From NCBI RefSeq assembly GCF_024362765.1, contig NZ_CP093302.1, positions 3,223,564 through 3,287,563 on the forward strand: a stretch of DNA of 64,000 nt. The letters are read 5' to 3'. The DNA comes from Alkalihalobacillus sp. LMS6 (lineage in GTDB: Bacteria > Bacillota > Bacilli > Bacillales > Bacillaceae_D). Numbering within the stretch: the first letter of the stretch is position 1; every line of letters begins with the position of its first letter. Made by a program: the position numbers and the translations under genes. The notes beneath the pieces were generated by a model that worked only from the letters and a program-made list of their open reading frames with translations, had not been told where the DNA came from and ran no database searches. Below are positions 1 through 7,775 of this stretch, one piece after another.

Positions 1-1
1 C

Positions 2-754
2 AAGCAAATCGTGGAGCTCGCAAACAATCAACCAAGTGAATTCGAGCCTTCACATCAGGAAATCACGTTTATTTCGCACGAAAAAGAGCGGTTTTATGAA
101 GAAAATACCGAACACCTTATGAGCGATGATTTTCCCATGCGCCCACAAAGAATCTTGGCAGAAGTTCGTCACTGTTTACCTAAAGACGGATTTATTACAA
201 CGGATGTTGGTTGGAACAAAAACGGCGTTGGCCAACAGTTCCCTATTTATATTCCAGGAACTGTCTTAACACCAGGAGGTTTTGCCACAATGGGATTTGG
301 CTCTCCCGCCGCCCTTGGAATTAAAATTGCCCATCCAGAGCGAGTCGTCGTTTCATTAGTCGGTGATGGCGGATTTGGACAAAACCCATCGTGTTTAGCA
401 ACTGCAGCTCAAGAAAACATTCCGATTATCTGGATTGTGATGAACAATCAATCGTACGGAGTCATTGCTGGCTTACAAAAAGCTCATTTCAATACTACAC
501 ACGGTACAATGTTTGAAAAAAATGGCGAGCCCTACTCACCTGATTTTGTTGCGCTGGCAAATAGTTACGGGGTTGAAGGCTGTAAAATTCAATCAGCAGA
601 GGAATTTAAACCTGCTTTAACAGAAGCGATCGCAAAACAAGTCCCGTTTCTTATTGATGTCTCAACCATGAATATCCCTACTCCAACATCTGGTCACTGG
701 GACATTATGGACATTTATTCGCCTGGAGAAAAGAAAAGTCATAGCGCTCTATAG
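2..754 (+). CDS. Thiamine diphosphate-dependent enzyme, acetolactate synthase-like, C-terminal part
   Basis: The reading frame is open from the window edge, so only the C-terminal third of a roughly 550-residue enzyme is present; the GTG at 11 is internal. The thiamine diphosphate/Mg motif is visible as GDGGFGQNPS followed about 25 residues later by MNNQSYG, the usual GDG...N pattern of acetolactate synthase, benzoylformate decarboxylase and relatives. Such enzymes decarboxylate or ligate 2-oxo acids in the cytoplasm. The stop is 17 bases before a sugar isomerase-like gene, so the two probably form one operon for a sugar-derived or hydroxyacid substrate. The substrate cannot be read from this fragment. 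Confidence 0.85.
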   Translation, partial: KQIVELANNQPSEFEPSHQEITFISHEKERFYEENTEHLMSDDFPMRPQRILAEVRHCLPKDGFITTDVGWNKNGVGQQFPIYIPGTVLTPGGFATMGFGSPAALGIKIAHPERVVVSLVGDGGFGQNPSCLATAAQENIPIIWIVMNNQSYGVIAGLQKAHFNTTHGTMFEKNGEPYSPDFVALANSYGVEGCKIQSAEEFKPALTEAIAKQVPFLIDVSTMNIPTPTSGHWDIMDIYSPGEKKSHSAL

Positions 755-771
755 AAGGAGGAATCGAGGAA

Positions 772-1584
772 ATGAAACCACGTTTTTCACTTGCCCATTT
801 AACCGTCTTACACTATTCACCACCAAAGATGATTGAATTGGCTGCACGAGCTGGCTTTGATTATGTTAGTTTAAGACCGATTGCATTAGGTACTAAAAAC
901 GAACCCGTCTACCCACTTGCAACCGATCGAACCTTGTTTAACGATACAAAACAAGCCCTTCAATCGACTGGATTAAAATTACTTGATATTGAAATGGTTC
1001 GAATTTATGAAGGCGTGGATGTTACGCACTATTTACCGGCGTTCGAAGCCGCAGCAGAACTAGGCTGTAACCACGTATTAACGACTGTTCAAACGACAGA
1101 TGAGAATCTTGCTGTTGAAACGTTGCACGCACTATGTGAATTGGCAAAACCTTTTAACTTAACTTTAGATGTTGAATTTATCACGTGGTATGAATTAGGA
1201 ACGCTCACTCAGGCAGAATCCATTATTCGAAAAGTGAATCACGAAAAGTGCGGACTCCTTATTGATACACTTCACTTTCATCGATCACACACAAATTATG
1301 ATCATCTCGCCTCCCTACCAAAAGAATGGTTTCATTATGCCCACCTATGTGACGCAAAAGATCCGATTCCACCGTCGAAAGAAGATCTAATTTATACTGC
1401 TCGAGAAGACCGACTTTTTCTAGGGGACGGGGACATTCCTCTCCAGAAGATCATACAATCATTACCTGACATTCCTTATTCCTTAGAAATCCCAAATAAA
1501 GAGCGAATGCATGAGTTAGGGGCTGAATTATATGTAAAACAATGCTTAGAGTCAGCCCATCAACTTTTCAACGAACTATCGTAA
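772..1584 (+). CDS. Sugar phosphate isomerase/epimerase family TIM-barrel protein
   Basis: The 270-residue protein has the layout of the AP-endonuclease-2-like TIM-barrel family that includes IolE/IolI-type inosose enzymes and hydroxypyruvate isomerases. Metal-binding acids and histidines typical of the fold are visible: DVEFITWYE, LLIDTLHFHRS, HYAHLCDAKD and a late GDGDIPL followed by SLEIPN. It starts at ATG 772 behind a strong AGGAGG. It lies directly downstream of the thiamine diphosphate enzyme and is followed by a terminator, so it ends that operon. Isomerisation or epimerisation of a keto-sugar or keto-acid is the likely reaction; the substrate is unknown. Confidence 0.8.
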   Translation: MKPRFSLAHLTVLHYSPPKMIELAARAGFDYVSLRPIALGTKNEPVYPLATDRTLFNDTKQALQSTGLKLLDIEMVRIYEGVDVTHYLPAFEAAAELGCNHVLTTVQTTDENLAVETLHALCELAKPFNLTLDVEFITWYELGTLTQAESIIRKVNHEKCGLLIDTLHFHRSHTNYDHLASLPKEWFHYAHLCDAKDPIPPSKEDLIYTAREDRLFLGDGDIPLQKIIQSLPDIPYSLEIPNKERMHELGAELYVKQCLESAHQLFNELS

Positions 1585-1587
1585 ACC

Positions 1588-1613
1588 GACTGGTCAAAAG
1601 ACCAGTCTTTTTT
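1588..1613 (+). terminator. Rho-independent terminator
   Basis: An 8-bp perfect stem GACTGGTC / GACCAGTC with an AAAA loop is followed by six T residues, starting 3 bases after the isomerase stop codon. Confidence 0.9.
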
Positions 1614-1710
1614 ATCCGAAATGTTGGGAAATATCTGTCTACTCTATTCATTGTAGATCTTTAACGGTATACTAACAAAAACCAACCGAATAGGAAGGGA
1701 GTTTGACCAC

Positions 1711-2802
1711 ATGTCACCGTCCGTAGCCGCACCAGAAGTTGGAGCTAAAATTGTAGAATGGTATAGCTGCATTATTACGTACGATCGTGAACAAGCCATT
1801 TTGCTAAAACACGACGTTCAACGGATGATGAACCGAATGAATCATGATGATAAAGTGATCGCTTATTTTGAGCTCGTTAACTTCCGCCACGAACTCTTTA
1901 TAGAAGCTGACGGGGAGCAGAAACAATTTGCTGACCTTGAATTAGCGGACAAAGCAACAGATGAATACATGCAGTTCATGTACTACTTTATGTATGGCCA
2001 AAACGAATTTCATAATGGCAGGTATAAATCAGCTGTTCGCTCATATAAAATAGCAGAAAGACTTTTAGAGCAAGTACCTGACCAAATCGAAAAGGCAGAG
2101 TTTTATTATCGCTCAGCGATTAGCTATTACCGCGTTGACCAGTACATTTTTGCCGTCTCCTATTTTGAGCAAGCACTTGAAATTTTCGAGAAAAATTCAG
2201 AGTACGAAGAAATTGTTCTGAATATCTATATTTTTTTAGGCGGCATCAGTACAGAACTCTATAAATTTGAAGAAGCAGAGAACGTACTGCAAAACGCCCT
2301 CAAGCATGCGAATGAGTATCCAGTGACAAAGGCTTTACTCTTACGCATACTAGGTTTAAATCGTGTGAAACAACATCAACCAGACCAAGCCATTTATTAT
2401 TTTGAAGAAGCGTTAAAAATGAATGAACATAGGCAATCCGTAATCGGTGCTAAAACGGAGTATAACTTAATCAATGTTAAGTTAAAAAAAGAACCTTCTA
2501 ACAAGGAAAATCATGTACGTTTAGAAGAAATTGCGGAAAAAGTTGCTTCACTAAAAATGACTGAATATATAATTCGTTGCAAAGTAAGCTTGGGACTTTA
2601 TGTTCTAGAAGACCTTGAACAAGTGAATAAGGGGTTAGAAGAATTAGAAAGGCAAGAACTTTATTTTGAAGCCTCTGAATTAGCTGAAGAAGTTGTAGAT
2701 GTTTATGCTGAAAAAGGGGAATTTGAAACTGCGTTGCATTACATGAGAATGGCACATCGAATGCGCATTCATCAATCTTGTATAGGAGTTGAACAGGAAT
2801 GA
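1711..2802 (+). CDS. Rap family response regulator aspartate phosphatase
   Basis: The 363-residue protein matches Rap phosphatases in length and architecture: an N-terminal three-helix bundle (about residues 5-75, with VGAKIVEWYSCI and FRHELFIE) followed by tetratricopeptide repeats to the C terminus (for example YKSAVRSYKIAERLLEQV and DQYIFAVSYFEQALEIFE). Known Rap proteins either dephosphorylate Spo0F or block DNA-binding response regulators such as ComA, and are inhibited by a Phr pentapeptide taken up by Opp. A phr gene overlaps the stop codon here, which strongly supports the call. The start at ATG 1711 has AGGAAGGGAG in front of it. A TATACT -10 box is visible at 1668-1673. Which regulator it acts on cannot be told. 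Confidence 0.92.
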   Translation: MSPSVAAPEVGAKIVEWYSCIITYDREQAILLKHDVQRMMNRMNHDDKVIAYFELVNFRHELFIEADGEQKQFADLELADKATDEYMQFMYYFMYGQNEFHNGRYKSAVRSYKIAERLLEQVPDQIEKAEFYYRSAISYYRVDQYIFAVSYFEQALEIFEKNSEYEEIVLNIYIFLGGISTELYKFEEAENVLQNALKHANEYPVTKALLLRILGLNRVKQHQPDQAIYYFEEALKMNEHRQSVIGAKTEYNLINVKLKKEPSNKENHVRLEEIAEKVASLKMTEYIIRCKVSLGLYVLEDLEQVNKGLEELERQELYFEASELAEEVVDVYAEKGEFETALHYMRMAHRMRIHQSCIGVEQE

Positions 2803-2969
2803 AAAAGAAACTATTAGGTATTATCGCTTTAGGTATAGCAGTATCCATCGGTAGCTTTAATTTAGATGCAAACGAATCAGCAGATAAAGCTGATGGGCGC
2901 TCTGTCCCAGCTCATGACAAGGCTGACGGACGATCCGTTACACCATTAGACAAAGCTGACGGCAGATAA
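2799..2969 (+). CDS. Phr-type [13 protein letters not shown]-peptide with three DKADGR repeats
   Basis: The 56-codon gene overlaps the rap stop codon as ATGA. The product begins MKKKLLGIIALGIAVSIGSF, a basic start followed by a hydrophobic export segment as in Phr precursors. The second half reads DKADGRSVPAH, DKADGRSVTPL and a final DKADGR at the stop, so one 11-residue unit occurs two and a half times. Known mature Phr peptides are five or six residues with a basic residue at position 2 (family knowledge); DKADG(R) fits this, but the exact mature form is inference. It would be exported, trimmed, re-imported by Opp and inhibit the Rap encoded just upstream. It ends one base before a terminator. 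Confidence 0.88.
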   Translation: MKKKLLGIIALGIAVSIGSFNLDANESADKADGRSVPAHDKADGRSVTPLDKADGR

Positions 2970-2970
2970 A

Positions 2971-3005
2971 AAAAGACGTATCTCTAATTTAGAGATACGT
3001 CTTTT
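2971..3005. terminator. Bidirectional terminator between phr and the BCCT gene
   Basis: A long perfect inverted repeat (AAAAGACGTATCTCTAA at 2971-2987 and its complement at 2989-3005) starts right after the phr stop. A-runs and T-runs on both sides let it serve the convergent genes. Confidence 0.88.
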
Positions 3006-3027
3006 CTTCTGTATAGCTAAAACATTG

Positions 3028-4680
3028 TCACTTCTTCTCGTTCCCTGTATTCCCCTCTTCTTCCTCACCAGCAAAGTCTTGTTCCTCGGGCATCGTTTTA
3101 TCGAATTCTTCTTTCATTTCTTCTAGTTCTTGATGAGATTCTTCTTGATATTCTGGGTCCCACTCTCTATGTTTGCTTTCTAGTTTCAGAATATCGTATT
3201 CACTGCTTAACGCTTTTAAGAGCGAAACACACATTAAGATGACGATAAACACAAATGGGAAAGCGGCGATTAACATAGCCATTTCTAAAGCTTGTAACCC
3301 TCCTGATAATAGAAGTGCTGCAGCGGTTCCTGCCAGAATAAGACCCCAAATCAATTTCACCTTTAAAGTCGGATTTAAACGACCGCCAGATGTCAGCATG
3401 CCTAGTACAAATGTGGCAGAGTCTGCTGAAGTAATAAAAAATGAAGAAATTAGTAGAATAGCAATCCCCATTACAACCGGTGCCATTGGATACGATTCTA
3501 AAAAGGCAAATAAAGCTACTTCATTTCCTTGTTCATTCATTAAATTGTAAATCTGTCCACCAAGGTCCGCGTCCATTTCCATTCCAGCTACACCAAAGAT
3601 TGAAAACCAAAGTGCGCTAAATAAAACAGGGACAGCTGTCACACCTAAAACAAATTCACGAATGGTTCGACCGCGCGAGACCCTCGCAATAAATGTCCCT
3701 ACAAAAGGTGCCCAACCAATCCACCAAGCCCAATAAAATAACGTCCAAGCATCTAGAAACTCTCGTTCACCCGTAAAAGCATTCATACCGAGCGTCATAC
3801 TAGGCAAATTTTGAACGTAATTTCCTAGGGTTGTTGTGAACGATTCAATCATTTGAACCGTTGATCCTAACACAAATACAAATGTCATTAAAGCAATGGC
3901 AACAACGATATTTGTCCAACTTAAGTACCGAATTCCTTTGTCTAATCCAGTAATAGACGAGATTAAAAATAAAACCGTTACAACAGCAATGACAATTAAA
4001 TTCACTGTCGTTGTATTATCAATTCCTTCAAAACTAAAGCTTAAACCAGCAGTAATTTGGGAAGCCCCAAGCCCAAGTGAAGTGGCGATACCAAAAACGG
4101 TCGCAAATACAGCTAAAACATCAATACTATGACCAATTCCACCTTGAGCATGCTTCCCAATTAACGGTGTAAACGCCGAAGAGATTAAAGCGGGAGCTTG
4201 ATGTCTAAATTTAAAATAAGCAAGTGTTAGTGCTACAACTGCATATGTAGCCCACGGATGAAAGCCCCAGTGAAACAATGTATACATCATCGATTGTTCA
4301 GCTGCTTGAATGGTTCCACCCTCCGCATTTGGCGGACTATAAAAATGGGTTAACGGTTCCGTTACTCCGAAAAACACGAGCCCTACACCCATTCCAGCGG
4401 TAAATAAAAACGCAAACCATGTAAAATAACTATATTCCGGTTTTTCATCGGGTTTCCCAAGCTTAATCTTCCCGAATGGACCAAAGATTAAAAAAATCGC
4501 TAAAAGAACAAAAGCGGTTGTTGCAATTATGTAAACCCAGCCAAAATTTGTAGAAATAAAGCCATCCACTACTCCTAATACGCTTTCAACATTTCCTGGA
4601 AAGAACACGCCCCACAAAATAAAAACACTGGATATCGCCAATGAAACCCAGAACACTAACGTTAATGAACTTTTCTTCAA
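3028..4680 (-). CDS. BCCT family compatible-solute transporter (glycine betaine type)
   Basis: The 550-residue protein has twelve hydrophobic segments and the family signatures GMGVGLVFFGVTEPL near residue 95 and WAWWIGWAPFVGTFIARVSR near residue 310. It would import glycine betaine, choline or a related osmolyte by ion symport at the cytoplasmic membrane; OpuD of B. subtilis is the closest model. The start at ATG 4680 is preceded by AAGGAGGAG. The cytoplasmic C-terminal tail of about 60 residues is strongly acidic, ending in EEEEGNTGNEKK, unlike the basic osmosensing tail of BetP. It is monocistronic, bounded by terminators. The exact substrate is not decided by sequence. Confidence 0.92.
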   Translation of the reverse strand: MKKSSLTLVFWVSLAISSVFILWGVFFPGNVESVLGVVDGFISTNFGWVYIIATTAFVLLAIFLIFGPFGKIKLGKPDEKPEYSYFTWFAFLFTAGMGVGLVFFGVTEPLTHFYSPPNAEGGTIQAAEQSMMYTLFHWGFHPWATYAVVALTLAYFKFRHQAPALISSAFTPLIGKHAQGGIGHSIDVLAVFATVFGIATSLGLGASQITAGLSFSFEGIDNTTTVNLIVIAVVTVLFLISSITGLDKGIRYLSWTNIVVAIALMTFVFVLGSTVQMIESFTTTLGNYVQNLPSMTLGMNAFTGEREFLDAWTLFYWAWWIGWAPFVGTFIARVSRGRTIREFVLGVTAVPVLFSALWFSIFGVAGMEMDADLGGQIYNLMNEQGNEVALFAFLESYPMAPVVMGIAILLISSFFITSADSATFVLGMLTSGGRLNPTLKVKLIWGLILAGTAAALLLSGGLQALEMAMLIAAFPFVFIVILMCVSLLKALSSEYDILKLESKHREWDPEYQEESHQELEEMKEEFDKTMPEEQDFAGEEEEGNTGNEKK

Positions 4681-4848
4681 CTATACTCCTCCTTAGGTAT
4701 TTCGTCTTACTGAATCGACAAAATTCTTAATAGACATAGTTACCTTTTCCTCATTTTTCGAAATTTAAACATATTTTTCTGCAATTCCGTCATTTTTTAT
4801 TCAAAATTCTAAAGGAACTCCCACTAGTCAACCTAAATGTATAAACAA

Positions 4849-4881
4849 GAAAAAAGCTTGTCGAATTTCCTCGACAAGCTT
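4849..4881 (-). terminator. Terminator of rlmN
   Basis: An 11-bp perfect stem (AAGCTTGTCGA at 4854-4864, TCGACAAGCTT at 4871-4881) is followed on the minus strand by a T-rich run. Confidence 0.85.
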
Positions 4882-4895
4882 GTTGTTACATCGTT

Positions 4896-5960
4896 TTACC
4901 CTACACGCTTTTTCTCTTGTTTGCTTCGTAGTTGTCCACATGCTGCATCAATATCAGTTCCTTGTTCTAAGCGAACTCCACAGTTTATCCCTTTTTTCTT
5001 AAGCGTTTGGAAAAATTCTTGAATCGCTTCAGGTTCACTACGCTGATATTGACCATGCTCGTCAACTGGGTTATAAGGAATGAGATTCACATATGAAAGG
5101 TGACGCTTCTCCCCAATTAACTCTGCCAATTCAAGGGCCTCTTCTTTATGGTCGTTTACATCTTTGATCAGAATATATTCATACGTCACACGACGATTGG
5201 TTTTATCCAAATAGTAGTTTACCGAATCCATTAACTTCTCGATTGGGAACGCTTTGTTAATTTTCATGATTTTAGAGCGTAATTCATTGTTTGGTGCATG
5301 AAGCGAAACCGCTAAATTCACTTGGCTCTTAAGATCCGCAAACTCTTTAATTTTATGAGCAAGTCCACTCGTTGAAACAGTGATATGACGGGCTCCAATG
5401 GAAAGACCTTTATGATCTTTTACAATGTCTAAAAAGTCCACTGTATTATCGAAGTTATCAAACGGTTCACCGATTCCCATCACGACAATATGGCTCACGC
5501 GCTCTTCATTTTTCCGTTCGTCAAGGAAAAGCTGCACGTTCATAATTTGCTCGACAATTTCCCCACTTGTAAGATCTCGATTCTTTTTCAAGAGTCCGCT
5601 CGCACAGAAACTACAGCCAATATTACAGCCCACTTGTGTCGTCACACATACAGAAAATCCGTACTTATGCGTCATTAAGACGGTCTCAATTAAATTCCCA
5701 TCATTAAGCTGGAATAAAAATTTCACCGTACCATCTTTTGATTCTTGACGGATATGCTCTTTTAGTGAACCGAACACAAAATGCTCTTCTAATAAAGAAA
5801 CCGTCTCTTTATTTAAATTCGACATCTCTTCAAAACTTGTTACACGTTTCCGATAGAGCCAGTCCCACACTTGGGTCGCTCTAAATTTTTTATGGCCCTG
5901 CTCAACAAACCAGGCAGATAATTTCTCTATTGTCAGACCATAGATTGATTGCTTTTGCAT
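4896..5960 (-). CDS. rlmN: 23S rRNA (adenine-2503-C2)/tRNA methyltransferase RlmN
   Basis: The 354-residue protein is full length for RlmN, a radical-SAM enzyme that methylates C2 of A2503 in 23S rRNA and A37 of some tRNAs. The iron-sulfur cluster motif C-x3-C-x2-C is at residues 112, 116 and 119 (GCNIGCSFC). The methyl-carrying cysteine pair expected in the family is represented by the C-terminal motif [12 protein letters not shown] with C341. The family-typical N-terminal segment [11 protein letters not shown] is present. The start at ATG 5960 has an AGAGGGA ribosome site. There is no Cfr-like signature, so this is the housekeeping enzyme. It appears to be transcribed alone. Confidence 0.96.
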   Translation of the reverse strand: MQKQSIYGLTIEKLSAWFVEQGHKKFRATQVWDWLYRKRVTSFEEMSNLNKETVSLLEEHFVFGSLKEHIRQESKDGTVKFLFQLNDGNLIETVLMTHKYGFSVCVTTQVGCNIGCSFCASGLLKKNRDLTSGEIVEQIMNVQLFLDERKNEERVSHIVVMGIGEPFDNFDNTVDFLDIVKDHKGLSIGARHITVSTSGLAHKIKEFADLKSQVNLAVSLHAPNNELRSKIMKINKAFPIEKLMDSVNYYLDKTNRRVTYEYILIKDVNDHKEEALELAELIGEKRHLSYVNLIPYNPVDEHGQYQRSEPEAIQEFFQTLKKKGINCGVRLEQGTDIDAACGQLRSKQEKKRVG

Positions 5961-6083
5961 ATGATCCCTCTTTTCTAAATTTCTTTTTTACATATATATG
6001 AATCCAAAAACTCGGTAAATTAAATACGTTCTACAATCCTTTATTCTATCACACTTATCATTAAAAAGAAAAGAGGGGTCACA

Positions 6084-6118
6084 CAAAAAATCTTGATGAG
6101 GGTAGACTCATCAAGATT
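6084..6118 (-). terminator. Terminator of the 9437-6145 operon
   Basis: A 12-bp perfect stem (AATCTTGATGAG at 6089-6100, CTCATCAAGATT at 6107-6118) is followed on the minus strand by six to seven T residues. Confidence 0.88.
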
Positions 6119-6144
6119 CGTATTCATGCACGAAATTGCTTCTC

Positions 6145-7086
6145 TTAGATAACAGGCGTTAACGCTTCCCCTTTTTCTAAATAGGAAACAATATTTCCCG
6201 CGGCGAGTTTCGCCATTTCATCTCGAGTTTCGACTGTCGCATTCCCGATATGAGGAGTTAACACGACGTTTGTTACCTTCTTTAACTCTTCATGAATCAT
6301 TGGTTCAAATTCAAATACATCAAGAGCGGCACCTGCAATTTCCTTCGTTTTAAGTGCTTGTACTAACGCTTCTTCATGAACCACAGGACCCCTTGCTAGA
6401 TTTAACAAGACCGCTTGTTTTTTCATGCTTTTAAAAGTGGTTTCATTAAATAAATGATGTGTGTCTTTCGTGTAGGATGTATGTATCGATAAAATATCTG
6501 CTTCCTCTACTAATTGATCAAACGAGCGATACTGAGCGCCGAGCGTATTTTCTTTTTCCGTACGAGCGGTGTAAAGGATATTCATTCCGAATGCTCGCGC
6601 TCTCTCAGCAACCGCTTGTCCAATTTTGCCAAAACCTACAATGCCTAGCGTTTTCCCTTTTAATTCTCTTCCTAAGAAAAAGAGCGGGGCCCAGCCATTG
6701 AATCCTTCTGTGCGACAGAGCTGATCGCCTTCTGGAATTCGCCGCATTAAGCTGAGCATTAATCCTAATGCTAATTCAGCAGTGGCATCAGTAGATACCT
6801 TTGGCGTATTCGTTACAACGATTCCTTTTTCTTTTGCTGCTTCAAGATCAATGTTGTCAAACCCCGCACCATAATTGGCAATAATTTTCAGCTTCGGCGC
6901 GGACTCGATCACTTTTCTTGTTACTTTTGTGGACAGTGGACAAAGCAATGCTGTTGCTTCTTTTACACCATTGATTAATTCTTTTTCACTAATAACGTTT
7001 TCGTCATGGTATACGTCAACTGTATACGCTTGTAAAGTTTTGTATCCAACAGTCGGTATCTCACCTGAAATAAAAATCTCTGTCAT
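6145..7086 (-). CDS. D-isomer-specific 2-hydroxyacid dehydrogenase
   Basis: The 313-residue protein has the two-part fold of the family. The NAD-binding glycine motif GIVGFGKIGQAV lies near residue 150. The catalytic Arg is in NLARGPVVHEEALV, the Glu in DVFEFEP and the His in LTPHIGNAT, all in the expected order. It would reduce a 2-oxo acid such as glyoxylate or hydroxypyruvate, or run in reverse, in the cytoplasm. It is the last gene of a minus-strand operon after the FAD dehydrogenase and the MOSC gene, with 16-base gaps. Phosphoglycerate dehydrogenase is unlikely because there is no C-terminal regulatory domain. The substrate is unknown. Confidence 0.9.
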   Translation of the reverse strand: MTEIFISGEIPTVGYKTLQAYTVDVYHDENVISEKELINGVKEATALLCPLSTKVTRKVIESAPKLKIIANYGAGFDNIDLEAAKEKGIVVTNTPKVSTDATAELALGLMLSLMRRIPEGDQLCRTEGFNGWAPLFFLGRELKGKTLGIVGFGKIGQAVAERARAFGMNILYTARTEKENTLGAQYRSFDQLVEEADILSIHTSYTKDTHHLFNETTFKSMKKQAVLLNLARGPVVHEEALVQALKTKEIAGAALDVFEFEPMIHEELKKVTNVVLTPHIGNATVETRDEMAKLAAGNIVSYLEKGEALTPVI

Positions 7087-7102
7087 GATGCGCCCTACTC
7101 TC

Positions 7103-7759
7103 TTATCGTTGTTGTTTTAATCGATCAATGCGTTTAGCTAAACGTCTTTTCCAGTCCGCCGCAAGCGGTTCAATCGACGCAATGTCTTCCATTGCATGCC
7201 AATCTTCATTTGCAAAATAGACTTGATTGCATGAGAGGACTGACATTTTTTTAGGGTGTTCTTCTAATAATTCGATGGACGATGTTGATGAAATATTGCC
7301 TTCTTCTAGTACACGCGCTAAATACCCAGTGAATCCTGTTTCGATCGTTCGCTTTAGCAGCGTATTTGCCTGCGTATAGTTGTCAATCGTGCTACACGGG
7401 ATACGACCTTGAGTAATTTGAATTACCGCTTCTCCAACCTTATAAATATCTCCGATGAAGACGGCCTCTTCCAACATATTTGCTACGGTTAGATTTTCTC
7501 CAAACGCTGCGTTCGGAAGCATTCGACCAAGCTCTTCTTCCCATTGTGGATAATGTTCTTGTGGATAAAAGCAGACTGCTCGATCAAGTCCGCCATGATT
7601 CTTTTTGTCTCCAACGCCATCGCCTATAAAGCCATCCTTTGTTAAGTAAACACGCTCAATTTTGGCTTTTTTTATTCCCGTCACAAGCGGTTTTTTCATG
7701 GCTGCTTGTTGCATTTCTTGCGGTAAGCCTGTGGACAATGAAAAAATTGTTCTCTCCAT
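7103..7759 (-). CDS. MOSC domain protein (YiiM/YflK type)
   Basis: The 218-residue protein carries a single MOSC domain without an N-terminal MOSC_N region. Conserved features are VGDKKNHGGLDRAVCFYP, AFGENLTV and the cysteine motif GRIPCSTID that in the family binds or accepts the sulfur/molybdenum ligand. Relatives such as YiiM take part in detoxifying N-hydroxylated bases and hydroxylamines by a molybdenum cofactor route (family knowledge). It sits between an FAD dehydrogenase and a hydroxyacid dehydrogenase with 16-base gaps, so the three are likely co-transcribed. Its link to the neighbours' substrate is not evident. Confidence 0.87.
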   Translation of the reverse strand: MERTIFSLSTGLPQEMQQAAMKKPLVTGIKKAKIERVYLTKDGFIGDGVGDKKNHGGLDRAVCFYPQEHYPQWEEELGRMLPNAAFGENLTVANMLEEAVFIGDIYKVGEAVIQITQGRIPCSTIDNYTQANTLLKRTIETGFTGYLARVLEEGNISSTSSIELLEEHPKKMSVLSCNQVYFANEDWHAMEDIASIEPLAADWKRRLAKRIDRLKQQR

Positions 7760-7775
7760 TATAATTCAACCCCTT

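Noticed and set aside
2711-2752. Sigma-H promoter inside rap for phr
   Set aside because: AGGGGAATT and GAAT are about 20 bases apart, too far for the consensus spacing.
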